From Paenibacillus lutimineralis (GTDB taxonomy: Bacteria > Bacillota > Bacilli > Paenibacillales > Paenibacillaceae): DNA of 64,000 nucleotides. The notes under the pieces are model-generated. The model was not told the origin of the DNA and made no database searches. It saw only the letters and a program-made list of their open reading frames with translations. Made by a program: the position numbers and the translations under genes. Positions 9,034-18,275 of the stretch are shown one piece after another. The DNA lies in assembly GCF_003991425.1 (NCBI RefSeq), contig NZ_CP034346.1, positions 1,525,501 to 1,589,500 on the forward strand, read 5' to 3'. The stretch's first letter is position 1. Every line of letters begins with the position of its first letter.

Positions 9034-9924
9034 TCATTCATTCCGGTTTTGCTTGCGAAATGCGTTCGGCGTTACACCCGTTTCGGCTTTGAACGTATGG
9101 AAGAAATGTGAGAGATCGCCAAAACCAACGGCGGAAGCAATCTCAGTCACAGAGAGCGGGGTATCCATGAGCAGTCTTTTAGCCTGATTGATACGATAAA
9201 TCGTTAGATAACGGTTCAAGGAGTGGCCGGTTGCTTGTTTGAAATGCTCGTACATATGTGAACGGGAGACATTAAATTGTTCATGCAGACGACTGACCTC
9301 GATCGGCTCGGCATAATGCGCAGACAAGTAGCTTAAAAGACGCTCTGCTAAATGAAACGCACTCTGCTCATAATCGTCAGTACCCGGGTCGGAATGCTGT
9401 TCTCTTGCCAGCATAACAAACAGTTCAGCAAGCAGCGCATGCATCGCCGTCTCGTAGAAATCCGGATGCTCAGTGACCTCTAAGGCAAGCTGTTGGAGTA
9501 TCGTCTGAAGCTTAGCCATTTTACTGTCTGATAATTGCCAGAAGGGCTGCAGCTGCGGTTCGGCAAGCAGCATGTCGATGCAGCGCCTCATATCGGATGC
9601 TTGGGATAAGGTCTGTACATAGCGTTCATCCAGTGCAAGCACGACCCGGTGCAGAGGCTTTGTGCCGACGACCGAAGGGCGGTGCAGTACATATGGCTTG
9701 ATAATGGCAACTGTACCCGGAAGTAGCGGATACATGCGGTCTGCGATTAGCAGTTGCCCTTCTCCTTCCATACAGATATAGAACTCATACCCCCGATGGG
9801 CATGCATCTTATTTTGGCCGATCATCCCATCGCGAAAGAAACAATGGACCGGAAAATCATCCAGAAAGCGATTCGTCTCGTCATCTACTTGATAATCGGC
9901 AGGGATATAACTTGAATCCATCAT
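9034..9924 (-). CDS. AraC-family transcriptional regulator with N-terminal cupin domain
   Basis: A 296-residue cytoplasmic regulator. The N-terminal part (about 20-150) is an AraC-type cupin: KMHAHRGYEFYICMEGEG, then LLPGTVAIIKPYVLHRP. The C-terminal about 100 residues carry two helix-turn-helix motifs: VSRLHEQFNVSRSHMYEHFK, then the second one in SVTEIASAVGFGDLSHFFHT with the usual FRK ending. A TTG six codons upstream is in frame, but GGAG lies 7 nt before the ATG chosen here. It is divergent from the GH105/deacetylase operon, the obvious target; the 240-bp intergenic region carries a cre site. The inducer is unknown, presumably a sugar released by these enzymes. Confidence 0.9.
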   Translation of the reverse strand: MMDSSYIPADYQVDDETNRFLDDFPVHCFFRDGMIGQNKMHAHRGYEFYICMEGEGQLLIADRMYPLLPGTVAIIKPYVLHRPSVVGTKPLHRVVLALDERYVQTLSQASDMRRCIDMLLAEPQLQPFWQLSDSKMAKLQTILQQLALEVTEHPDFYETAMHALLAELFVMLAREQHSDPGTDDYEQSAFHLAERLLSYLSAHYAEPIEVSRLHEQFNVSRSHMYEHFKQATGHSLNRYLTIYRINQAKRLLMDTPLSVTEIASAVGFGDLSHFFHTFKAETGVTPNAFRKQNRNE

Positions 9925-10025
9925 ATGAAGTCTCCGTTCCAAAGGAAGATATTAAGCGTATGGTTTGAGATCATACAGGCTATTAATTTTCAAACGTCGG
10001 GATTAAGTCGATTTTAACATGTTTT

Positions 10026-10040
10026 ATGGAAGCGTTCTCT
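10026..10040. promoter_or_regulatory. Catabolite-responsive element (cre) candidate
   Basis: ATGGAAGCGTTCTCT fits WTGNAANCGNWNNCW at every fixed position and lies between the divergent AraC regulator and GH105 genes, about 125 bp before the GH105 start. A small GGGATT/AATCCC hairpin follows directly. Confidence 0.55.
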
Positions 10041-10164
10041 GGGATTCTGGAAAAATCCCCATAATTTCTGTACAAGAGACCAAGCGGAGTACCATTGAAT
10101 CCTTTACATTTAAAGCAGGCGCCTACCATGCGCGACAATTCAATTAGGGTAAGGAAGTGGACAG

Positions 10165-11220
10165 ATGGATAAGAAGAATAGGCTCAAGGAACTGGCTGAG
10201 CATGTCTTTCATCGCATGATCGATGCTCCGGCAGATGACTGGGGAATGAATATTGAAAACTGGGACTGGGTACCGGGGGTCGGAGTTATTTCAATCCTGG
10301 AATACGGGCAATTGGCAGGCGACGCCACAGCAATTGAATATTTGCGGCGGTGGACGGAACGCAACAAACATAAAAGCGAACAGGTTAAAGTCATCAATTC
10401 GATGGCGCCGTATGCGATCTTTCCTACATTGTATCGGATTACCGGGGAACGCTGGTATTTGGATACCGCGACGAAGATCGGGGATTGGATGCTGACGGAA
10501 GCGCCCCGTACCCACGATGGCGCTTTTGAACATACGGTTACGGAGGATGCTCAATTTTCCGATCAAGCATGGGCGGACACGTTATTTATGGCGGTGATCT
10601 TCTTGGCGAGACTTGCAAGGCTGACTGGGGACAGTAAGTATGCCAAAGAAGCGGAATTTCAATTACTAGTCCATTTACGGCTGCTGCAGGATCCGGAGAC
10701 AGGCGTGCTGTTTCATGGTTGGAATGGTGCCGAAGGCAATCATATGTCCGCCGCCCGCTGGGCCCGCGCTAATGCTTGGGTCATTCTGTCGGCTCCCTGG
10801 ATTGCTGCGGAAATCAAGGACTTGACCCCGTTGTCTGATGAAATTATAGAACGATATCAACAACTGGCGGCAGGTTTGCGGCAGTATCAAAGAGAAAGCG
10901 GCTTGTGGAACACGGTGTTGGATCAGTCCAAGTTTGCCGAGGAGACGTCTGGAAGTGCAGGGATTGCAGCAGGATGGCTAGCTGGGATGCGAATAGGTTG
11001 GTTGGATCCTACATATAAAGAAGCTGCTGAGAAGGCGCTGCAAGGTGTGGAGGAGTTCATTGATCCGGACGGAACAGTGCAAGGTGTCTCCGGGGGGACG
11101 CCGGTGATGCCGGATATTCCGGCCTATCATCAAATCCCGTGCTATCCAACTTTATACGGGCAGGGCTTGGTACTTATCTTATTATCACTTGCGTATACGG
11201 AGATGGGGGAATCCATGTGA
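10165..11220 (+). CDS. GH105-type unsaturated glucuronyl/rhamnogalacturonyl hydrolase (YteR-like)
   Basis: A 351-residue cytoplasmic (alpha/alpha)6-barrel enzyme. Family GH105/GH88 members hydrate the 4,5-double bond of the unsaturated uronic acid left by polysaccharide lyases, releasing the terminal sugar. The motif DQAWADTLFMA carries the likely catalytic Asp138, matching Asp143 of B. subtilis YteR. NWDWVPGVGVIS near the N-terminus and HGWNGAEGNHMSAARWARANAW in the middle are family blocks. There is no signal peptide. AAGGAAGTGG precedes the ATG. The stop overlaps the GTG start of the deacetylase gene, so the two are coupled. Its presence implies that an unsaturated oligosaccharide, and hence a lyase step, is part of the pathway. 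Confidence 0.88.
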   Translation: MDKKNRLKELAEHVFHRMIDAPADDWGMNIENWDWVPGVGVISILEYGQLAGDATAIEYLRRWTERNKHKSEQVKVINSMAPYAIFPTLYRITGERWYLDTATKIGDWMLTEAPRTHDGAFEHTVTEDAQFSDQAWADTLFMAVIFLARLARLTGDSKYAKEAEFQLLVHLRLLQDPETGVLFHGWNGAEGNHMSAARWARANAWVILSAPWIAAEIKDLTPLSDEIIERYQQLAAGLRQYQRESGLWNTVLDQSKFAEETSGSAGIAAGWLAGMRIGWLDPTYKEAAEKALQGVEEFIDPDGTVQGVSGGTPVMPDIPAYHQIPCYPTLYGQGLVLILLSLAYTEMGESM

Positions 11221-12017
11221 ACAATGTTCTGCTGGCTTTTCCGGAAGGGAAGCATAAGGCGCTTACACTCAGTTATGATGACGGTAGAACGGCAGACCGG
11301 CGGCTAGTCCGGCTGCTGAATGACTACGGGATCAAAGCGACCTTTCATCTGAACTCGGGTCTTGTAGGCGAGGATGATAGAATCCCGTTGGATCAAGCTG
11401 CAGAGCTCTACCAGGGACACGAAATTGCAGCACATACGGTGAATCACCCTACAATCGCCAGATGTGCAAAAGAGCAAGTCGTCAGCGAAATTGTTGAAGA
11501 CCGGAGAGCGTTGGAGAAAATGACAGGTTATCCGGTCCGTGGATTTTCCTATCCAAATGGATCGTTGAATCGTCAAATCAAAGAAATACTTCCGGTTCTG
11601 GGAATTGATTATGCGCGAACGGTGGCGAGCCACGGTGATTTCCACATGCCAGAGGATCTCATGGAGTGGAATCCAACCTGCCATCATAATCAGAATCTGC
11701 TTGCATTAGCAGAGAAATTCAAGCAGCTTGACCGAAGACAGTATCTATATATGATGTATGTATGGGGACATAGCTATGAATTCGACCAGAACAATAATTG
11801 GGAGTTAATCGAAAGCTTCTGTGAATCGGCCGGTCGCCGTGACGATATCTGGTATGCCACTAACATTGAGATCTCGGATTACCTGAAGTGTTTTAATAAT
11901 CTTCGTTTTGCAGCCTCTATGGAGTTTGTATATAATCCTTCCTTTGATTCTGTATGGCTTGATGCCGGCGGAACCATCGTTGAAGCCAAAGGCGGCAGCC
12001 GGACACAACTGCTCTAG
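11217..12017 (+). CDS. Polysaccharide deacetylase-like protein (NodB fold)
   Basis: A 266-residue protein with the NodB motifs: SYDDGR (Asp21 and Asp22), the metal-binding pair His73-x3-His77 in AAHTVNHPT, and GFSYPNG. These support a metal-dependent carbohydrate esterase (CE4-like) acting on acetylated sugars. It has no signal peptide, which is unusual for CE4 enzymes on polymers and suggests imported acetylated oligosaccharides (inference). The GTG start overlaps the GH105 stop and has TGGGGGA 7 nt upstream; a longer in-frame start inside GH105 is unlikely. It is followed by an intrinsic terminator, so GH105 and this gene form a two-gene operon. Confidence 0.82.
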   Translation: MNNVLLAFPEGKHKALTLSYDDGRTADRRLVRLLNDYGIKATFHLNSGLVGEDDRIPLDQAAELYQGHEIAAHTVNHPTIARCAKEQVVSEIVEDRRALEKMTGYPVRGFSYPNGSLNRQIKEILPVLGIDYARTVASHGDFHMPEDLMEWNPTCHHNQNLLALAEKFKQLDRRQYLYMMYVWGHSYEFDQNNNWELIESFCESAGRRDDIWYATNIEISDYLKCFNNLRFAASMEFVYNPSFDSVWLDAGGTIVEAKGGSRTQLL

Positions 12018-12047
12018 CTTCAACAAGATATTCGCTGCTACTCTATC

Positions 12048-12107
12048 ATCCCTTTTGAACTGTGATGCTCTTTCTTTTAGATAATCATAGATTCAGAAGG
12101 GATTTTT
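12048..12107 (+). terminator. Intrinsic terminator with long loop
   Basis: ATCCCTTTTGAA pairs with TTCAGAAGGGAT (one G-T pair) across about 32 nt and is followed by TTTTT. It closes the GH105-deacetylase operon. Confidence 0.6.
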
Positions 12108-12203
12108 CCTATCATCGGATATTCATGGGAATCATAGAATGATATATTAATTTCACAATGGAGTTGGTCCATTCAATCTTATTGGAAAATAGGGGGGACT
12201 TGC

Positions 12204-14516
12204 ATGCGATTAAGTATTTCCGGAAAGGTCATGGTCATCTATGGTTCCATTTGTATTGTCATTATCATCCTGGCCTTTAGTTTGTCTTATTTTGGTATGG
12301 TGGGACGTCTGCAGCGTGATCTGAAGGATACGCACATCGCATTGCTCAAGCAAATCGATAATAGAATCGAGCTTGTGTTCCGAGCAACTGAAAAGGACTT
12401 GCTCAATCTGTCGCAGGAGCTTGAATACGTTTATTTTATGTATGACAGCTATGAAGATCCCTCTCAAAAATATGCCAATTCCTTTGGTTTGTCTAATAAA
12501 CTGCAGATCATGGTTCATGCCAATGAGCAATTATCTTCTGTTTTTGTCTATTCGGATACGAGCGGCGATATGATGACAGACAAGACACTAATCAAGAACA
12601 ACGAATTCGAGGACAAATGGCTGCAAAGCTATATCGAAATGGATGGCTACTCGAAATGGATCGGTACGCATAAGGTGCGGGACGGGGGGAAATTGCAGGA
12701 TGTTATTACACTGATCCGTCCTTATCCATTGATCAGCAGTCCAGGCTACCGTAAAGGGCTTGTCGCTGTAAATATCAATGAGGATGTACTCTACCGGATG
12801 GTCAGCGATGTATTTGAAGGCGGCCAGGACGGAGTACATACCTTTATTATTGACGACAAGGGGAATATCGTGACCCATGACGATAAAATGCAATTATACA
12901 AAAATGTGACGGACATTCCTTATATGAAGCAGGTCCTGGACAGAACAGAGAGCGGACAATTCACGGCCGAATCAAACGGAGGCAAGCAATCGGTCTTTTA
13001 TATAACGTCCAATTATACAGGTTGGAGAATCGTCAGTGTGATTCCGGAAGCGGAGCTATACCAGCCGCTGGAATCGCTCCGTAATCTGATGATCGCGATT
13101 GTGATCATTATGCTTATATTGGCGTTGTCCGTCCTATTTTACGTGAACCGGCGCACCTTTAAGCCTCTTGACCGTTTAGCCGTTAAAATGACGGGAGCAT
13201 CCAGGCAGGGCAAACCGGGACACACTGTGAAGCTGGATTATCTGGAAAAGGTATTTGATCAAATGCATATTGACCGCAAGCAATTGGAACAGCAGGTGCG
13301 AGATTCCAAACCAATCGTGAAGTGGAGAATGGTGATGGATGTGTTAACGGGCTATCATACAGAATTTGAATCTGTCAATCGGCAATTGGAATATTCGGGC
13401 TTTCCGTTGTTCCCGCAATTGTTCATTGTCTGTGCGGCAGAAATCGGCAAAGACAACGGCATGAGCTCCAAGGATGAGACCCTGTATACATACATGCTCT
13501 GTAATGTCGCTGAGGAATTGATCAATATGGAGACTGCGGGTGTAGCGATAGATACCGGTTCAGGCCGGGCCGCAATGATTATTAGCTTCGCCGAGGGCGA
13601 CGCCGAGCAGAACCATCTTCGCGCATTGGCCATTCTGGAGCTTGTGCTGGATATTATGAAGCAGCAGTTCGGACTGTTGGTAACCGTTGGAGTAGGAAGA
13701 TGTTATGGAGATATGTGTGATATTACAACCTCTTATGCCGAAGCACAAAAAGCGCTGGAATACCGGATGATCCTGGGTAGTCAAACTGTTATTTCCTTTG
13801 AGGATTTGAGCGGCTCGGAGCATCAGGACTTTTACCGCATCCTGAAGATGACAGATCACATCATTGAAGCACTGAGACAGACCGAGATGGAGAAGATAGA
13901 GCAGCAAGTTGCCTGCTTATATCAGGATGCGATTGGCCACGGTTTGTCTCCGGAGCTGATCCGCCATTTCTCCTATGAGCTAGTGATGAAATCACTGCAG
14001 GCTGTTGCGGCCACGGGCGTTGATGTGGATGAAAGCATGGATAATATGGGCAGGATTCATACGCGTATCTATCGCAGCCGTAATTGGCAGGAGCTGGAGC
14101 AAATTGTACTGAATGTACTTATGCAAATGGCGGGCAAGGTTGAAGAGAGACGCAGGCAGCGCGGCAGCAATAAATTGATCTCGGAAATGCTGGCATATAT
14201 CGAGGAACACTTCCGAGAAAGTGAATTCTCATTGGCACATCTGGCGGAAACGTTTGGGCTCAGTCCGACCTATATCAGTAAATTGTTTAAAGAGCATACG
14301 GAGAAGAATTTCATCGATTATTTAATAGAGACCCGGATTCATGCAGCGCTTGAGTTGTTGACGGATAAGAATCGTAAAATCAATGATATAGCCGAAGAGG
14401 TCGGCTATATCAATACGCGAAGCTTCCTGCGGGCATTTAAGAAATATACAGGTATGACGCCTTCCGAGCAGCGTGAGCTACTCCAGGATTCAACTCCCAA
14501 AATCGCCTTGGAATAG
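12204..14516 (+). CDS. Membrane-bound AraC-family regulator (YtdP/YesS-like)
   Basis: A 770-residue one-component regulator. One transmembrane helix is near residues 8-30 and a second near 294-316; they enclose an external sensor domain of about 260 residues of Cache type. A cytoplasmic linker follows, and the last about 110 residues form an AraC DNA-binding domain with two HTH motifs (FSLAHLAETFGLSPTYISKL and INDIAEEVGYINTRSFLRAF). Family knowledge: such proteins sit beside CUT1 importers in Paenibacillus and, as YtdP, beside the B. subtilis rhamnogalacturonan genes; they sense extracellular oligosaccharides or the loaded binding protein. It lies directly upstream of such an importer, its likely target. 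GGGGGGA precedes the ATG. Confidence 0.88.
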   Translation: MRLSISGKVMVIYGSICIVIIILAFSLSYFGMVGRLQRDLKDTHIALLKQIDNRIELVFRATEKDLLNLSQELEYVYFMYDSYEDPSQKYANSFGLSNKLQIMVHANEQLSSVFVYSDTSGDMMTDKTLIKNNEFEDKWLQSYIEMDGYSKWIGTHKVRDGGKLQDVITLIRPYPLISSPGYRKGLVAVNINEDVLYRMVSDVFEGGQDGVHTFIIDDKGNIVTHDDKMQLYKNVTDIPYMKQVLDRTESGQFTAESNGGKQSVFYITSNYTGWRIVSVIPEAELYQPLESLRNLMIAIVIIMLILALSVLFYVNRRTFKPLDRLAVKMTGASRQGKPGHTVKLDYLEKVFDQMHIDRKQLEQQVRDSKPIVKWRMVMDVLTGYHTEFESVNRQLEYSGFPLFPQLFIVCAAEIGKDNGMSSKDETLYTYMLCNVAEELINMETAGVAIDTGSGRAAMIISFAEGDAEQNHLRALAILELVLDIMKQQFGLLVTVGVGRCYGDMCDITTSYAEAQKALEYRMILGSQTVISFEDLSGSEHQDFYRILKMTDHIIEALRQTEMEKIEQQVACLYQDAIGHGLSPELIRHFSYELVMKSLQAVAATGVDVDESMDNMGRIHTRIYRSRNWQELEQIVLNVLMQMAGKVEERRRQRGSNKLISEMLAYIEEHFRESEFSLAHLAETFGLSPTYISKLFKEHTEKNFIDYLIETRIHAALELLTDKNRKINDIAEEVGYINTRSFLRAFKKYTGMTPSEQRELLQDSTPKIALE

Positions 14517-14718
14517 GCTTTGTTGCGCTTGAATCATAAGAAAATGAACGGATCGTAAAAAATGCGACCTGCCCATGGATAAGAAAAGTCACTGAATGCA
14601 AAACCCGTCTCTTTCCGGCTTCGCCGTCCCTTCATACAATCAGAATTGTAGCTGCGGATCAATTTGCATGTCATGTTGCGAAAGGGTGAGACGTTATGTG
14701 GCGAGAGGAAGAGGTAGT

Positions 14719-15633
14719 ATGAGTGGGCAGTCAGTTTGGAGTAGAGTGATTCGGGATAAGCATTTATATTTGATGCTGTTGCCTGTGATTCTGTTTTATT
14801 TTCTATTTAAATACGTTCCGATTGTTGGCGAGATCATTGCATTTAAGAATTACAGGTTTGCAGACGGTATATTTGGAAGCCAGTGGGTCGGTCTCAAGCA
14901 TTTTCAAATGATATTCCAAAGCTCGGATTTCTGGAGAATACTCAGGAATACGCTCGTTCTGAATTTGTACAGTCTTGTATTCGGATTTCCTGTTCCGATT
15001 ATACTGGCGCTTCTTCTAAATGAAGTCCGGCGGAACTGGTACAAACGTATTGTGCAAAACATGCTGTATATCCCGCATTTTATGTCTTGGGCTGTGCTCG
15101 GCACCATTGTCGTGGCCGCGTTGTCGCCGAGTACGGGGATCGTGAATCTTCTGCTGAAGAATCTGACCGGCGGCGAGACGATCTATTTTATGGCAGATTC
15201 ATTCTGGTGGCCGATCGCCTATACGATCTCGGGCATTTGGCGTGAAGCGGGATGGGGGACGATCCTGTATCTGGCGGCGATGGCCTCCATCGATCCCCAG
15301 CTATATGAGGCAGCCAAAATCGACGGAGCCTCAAAGCTGCGGCAGATGTGGCATGTGACACTGCCCGGTATCCGCGGTACGATTGCGATTCTGCTGATTC
15401 TCAGAATGGGGCAAATGATGGATGTCGGATTGGAACAAACTCTGGTGCTGCAGAACAACTCCGTATTGGATGTCGCCGATGTCATCAGCACGTATGTATA
15501 CCGGGTAGGGCTGCAAAATATGAACTATAGCTATACGACAGCGATTGGACTCTTTCAATCGGTTGTAAGCGTGATTCTTGTTCTGACCGTTAACCGGTCT
15601 ATCCGACTCTTCGGGGAACGGGGGTTGTGGTAG
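14719..15633 (+). CDS. ABC transporter permease, LplB/YteP type
   Basis: A 304-residue membrane subunit of a CUT1 importer. It opens with a cytoplasmic stretch and helix (HLYLMLLPVILFYFLFKYVP), has the EAA loop YEAAKIDGASKLRQMW...LPGI, and ends in RSIRLFGERGLW, a tail typical of LplB/YteP proteins. The frame is open 41 codons further upstream, but the ATG used here has AGAGGAAGAGG at good spacing and matches the family N-terminus. The next permease starts 4 bp after the stop and a binding lipoprotein follows. YteP homologues in B. subtilis import rhamnogalacturonan-derived oligosaccharides; that substrate would fit the uronate enzymes nearby but is inference. Confidence 0.92.
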   Translation: MSGQSVWSRVIRDKHLYLMLLPVILFYFLFKYVPIVGEIIAFKNYRFADGIFGSQWVGLKHFQMIFQSSDFWRILRNTLVLNLYSLVFGFPVPIILALLLNEVRRNWYKRIVQNMLYIPHFMSWAVLGTIVVAALSPSTGIVNLLLKNLTGGETIYFMADSFWWPIAYTISGIWREAGWGTILYLAAMASIDPQLYEAAKIDGASKLRQMWHVTLPGIRGTIAILLILRMGQMMDVGLEQTLVLQNNSVLDVADVISTYVYRVGLQNMNYSYTTAIGLFQSVVSVILVLTVNRSIRLFGERGLW

Positions 15634-15637
15634 TTCA

Positions 15638-16519
15638 ATGAAAACAGATCCTGTAAGCAAACTCGGAATCGTAAGCGCTTACGTTTTTCTTGGATTCGTG
15701 TCGCTGCTGACGTTATTCCCTTTCTGGTATGAAATCGTGGCCTCCTTCAGCAGCAGCAGAGCGATTACGTCAGGGGAAGTGTTCCTATGGCCGGTCGAGT
15801 TTAATACGGTTGCCTATCAGCGATTGTTCGATGACGGACAGTTGATCATGGCGATGGGAAATACCGTGCTCGTTACGGTGGCTGGAACCTTGTTCAACAT
15901 GGTGATGACGATTCTGGCGGCATATCCGCTCTCACGGAAGCGACTGGTTGGTCGTAGCTGGCTCTTGATGCTCATCACGTTTACCATGTTGTTCGTGGCT
16001 GGCTTGATCCCGAATTTTATTCTGATCAAGTCCTTGGGACTAATGAATTCGTATTGGGCAGTTTGGCTGCCGGGGCTGATCAGCACCTATAACATGTTTG
16101 TCATGAAGACGTTTATGGAGGGGCTGCCAGGCGAAATTGAGGAGTCCGCATCCATTGACGGTGCTGGCGACTGGCGAATCCTGCTGCAAATCTATCTGCC
16201 GCTTTGCAAGCCGATTCTGGCCGCACTGTCTTTGTTCTACGCGGTTAGCTGGTGGAACAGCTATTTCAATGTGATGTTATATGTTACGAAATCGACGAAG
16301 CTGACGGTTATGGTCAAGCTCTATCAGATGGTAAGCGCGGTGGATAGTAATCTGCTGAACAGCATGAATGGCAATGAAGGGCTGGAACAGGTGCTGTTAA
16401 CACCTGAGGCACTCAAGGCCGCTGCCGTTGTCATTGTCGTAACACCGATTCTGTGCGTGTATCCATTTCTGCAGAAGCATTTTGTGAAAGGTGTGCTGAT
16501 CGGGTCAGTCAAGGGCTGA
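15638..16519 (+). CDS. ABC transporter permease, LplC/YtcP type
   Basis: A 293-residue membrane protein with about six helices, normal length for this subunit. It contains the EAA loop EIEESASIDGAGDWRILL...LPL and the subfamily ending FLQKHFVKGVLIGSVKG. It starts 4 bp after the LplB-type permease and is followed by the binding-protein gene, so it is the middle gene of a three-gene importer operon. The helix SYWAVWLPGLISTYNMFVM is characteristic of YtcP/LplC proteins. No ATPase gene is adjacent. Confidence 0.93.
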   Translation: MKTDPVSKLGIVSAYVFLGFVSLLTLFPFWYEIVASFSSSRAITSGEVFLWPVEFNTVAYQRLFDDGQLIMAMGNTVLVTVAGTLFNMVMTILAAYPLSRKRLVGRSWLLMLITFTMLFVAGLIPNFILIKSLGLMNSYWAVWLPGLISTYNMFVMKTFMEGLPGEIEESASIDGAGDWRILLQIYLPLCKPILAALSLFYAVSWWNSYFNVMLYVTKSTKLTVMVKLYQMVSAVDSNLLNSMNGNEGLEQVLLTPEALKAAAVVIVVTPILCVYPFLQKHFVKGVLIGSVKG

Positions 16520-16586
16520 AGGTGCCCGAATAATACTGGTTAGCGCAGTCGGCTTTTCTCATGAAACAAATAAGGGGGATGGAACG

Positions 16587-18185
16587 ATGAAAAGAATGAA
16601 ATACGTAGGAAAATCAACGTTTGCCTTGGTGATGGCCATGCTGTTGTCTATGTTGTTGCTGTCGGCTTGTGGTTCGACGGGAACTGCCGGAGACGAACCG
16701 GGCGGGTCTGCAGCGACACCGGAACAGGCTGGAGATGGCCCGAAACAAGAAATCAGCATCTCGATGTTTGATCGCGGCAAGGTGCCGACGGAGGAAGGGA
16801 CGTATGAAAATAACCGCTGGACCAAATGGATCAATGAGAATTCACCAGTCACTGTGAACTGGGTTCCGGTGACGCGGAGTCAAGCTCAGGCCAAGCTGAA
16901 TGCATTGATTGCAGCCGGTGAAGCGCCCGATCTGATCTGGGAGTATGACCGGAATTATATTAGTCAATTAGCCAATCAAGGCGCCATCCAGCCGATCGGT
17001 GACTATATCGAGAAATACAGTACGACCTATAAGGCTTATTTGGAAAAACATCCTGAGCTAGAGCCTTACTTGAAATTCAATGGAGAAGTATATGCCGTGT
17101 CGTTCGTCAGAGAGACGCTTGCCAATCATGGCATGTGGATTCGTCAGGACTGGCTCGATAAGCTGGGGCTAAAGGCACCGACCACAGTAGAAGAGCTAAT
17201 TGATGTAGCCCGCAAATTCAAGGAAGGAGATCCGGATGGCAACGGCCAGGCTGATACTGTTCCAATTGCTATGAGTAACAGCGCCAATGCGATTGACCAG
17301 GCTCTGTTCTTTACAAGCGAGAATCAATGGTACATCGAGGACGGTAAAATGCAATTTGGCCGGATAGTGGATCGGCATGCGGATACGCTGGCATTCCAGA
17401 AGCAGCTCTTCGATGAGGGGTTGATCGATCGGGAATATATTACGGATACGAATTTTCAACGTTCTGCGCAGCTTCTGACCACAGGCAAGGCAGGCATCTA
17501 TTTTGGAAATTGGGATATCGAGGAGTTAAACGGGAATTTGGTGAAAAACGATCCTAACGCCAAATTGGTGCCGCTTGAGTCAGTCAGCAGCAAATACGGT
17601 AAGGACGGGTTGTATCAAGAAGCGCCGCCAAGTATCTTTACCGCATTCAACAGCCAGATGAAGGAAGAAGAGATCAAGGCGTCGATTGAGTTCATTGACT
17701 GGATGCTTGAAGACGGCTGGGTGCCGGTCAGATATGGGGAAGAAAATGTACATTACACGATGGTGGACGGCGTACGGCAAAAGACGGATCCTGAGAAGTT
17801 TCAGAAAGAAGTGGCCTACGCATCGGAATACGCGATTGTGATGGATAATGTATTGAAGCCGGAGATGTTCCCGGCGATGGCCGCTAAGGACGAAGTTTCG
17901 CAGAGCTATGCCAAAGAAAAGGGCAAATCTCTTGAAATCGCTATGAAAAATAAATACCGCAGAGATATTGCTTACAATCCGGACTTTCCTGAATTGAGCC
18001 AGTTGATCGCGACTTTCTCGCCGATCGCCCAGCAGATTGAAGCCAAAGTCATTACAGGGGGAGGCTCCATGTCGCCTGCAGATGGATTGAATGAGCTGAG
18101 GAAAGAGTGGAAGCGGCTAGGCGGCGAAAATGTAGATAAGCTGGCACAGGAGTGGTATGAAGCGAACAAAGACAATCTGAAGTGA
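16587..18185 (+). CDS. Extracellular oligosaccharide-binding lipoprotein, LplA/YtcQ type
   Basis: A 532-residue lipoprotein. The signal peptide ends in a lipobox LSAC with the lipidated Cys at residue 28, followed by a Gly/Ala-rich linker. The size and segments such as SVSSKYGKDGLYQE and IEFIDWMLEDG fit the large LplA/YtcQ class rather than the roughly 430-residue maltose-type proteins. AAGGGGGA lies before the ATG. It belongs with the two permeases upstream; a stem-loop without a T-run separates it from the lyase-like gene downstream, perhaps giving it higher mRNA levels. The ligand is probably an oligosaccharide made by the large secreted hydrolases nearby (inference). Confidence 0.92.
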   Translation: MKRMKYVGKSTFALVMAMLLSMLLLSACGSTGTAGDEPGGSAATPEQAGDGPKQEISISMFDRGKVPTEEGTYENNRWTKWINENSPVTVNWVPVTRSQAQAKLNALIAAGEAPDLIWEYDRNYISQLANQGAIQPIGDYIEKYSTTYKAYLEKHPELEPYLKFNGEVYAVSFVRETLANHGMWIRQDWLDKLGLKAPTTVEELIDVARKFKEGDPDGNGQADTVPIAMSNSANAIDQALFFTSENQWYIEDGKMQFGRIVDRHADTLAFQKQLFDEGLIDREYITDTNFQRSAQLLTTGKAGIYFGNWDIEELNGNLVKNDPNAKLVPLESVSSKYGKDGLYQEAPPSIFTAFNSQMKEEEIKASIEFIDWMLEDGWVPVRYGEENVHYTMVDGVRQKTDPEKFQKEVAYASEYAIVMDNVLKPEMFPAMAAKDEVSQSYAKEKGKSLEIAMKNKYRRDIAYNPDFPELSQLIATFSPIAQQIEAKVITGGGSMSPADGLNELRKEWKRLGGENVDKLAQEWYEANKDNLK

Positions 18186-18206
18186 CGTAATGACTAATAT
18201 GGCAGA

Positions 18207-18246
18207 GGTGCTTTTCCGAATCCTGTAAAGGGTCGAAAGGCACCTA
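18207..18246 (+). other. Intercistronic stem-loop
   Basis: AGGTGCTTTTC pairs with GAAAGGCACCT (one G-T pair) around a loop of about 17 nt. No T-run follows. As after the first binding-protein gene, this may stabilise the upstream transcript rather than end it. Confidence 0.5.
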
Positions 18247-18275
18247 TCAGCCAGATATGATACGGAGGTAAACAC

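Noticed and set aside
9922..9942. Upstream TTG start for the AraC-family gene
   Set aside because: No ribosome binding site at proper distance, while GGAG sits 7 nt before the ATG at 9924.
15671..15682. Palindrome GTAAGCGCTTAC resembling a cre site
   Set aside because: It lies inside the permease coding sequence and misses two fixed positions of the cre consensus; the codons explain it.
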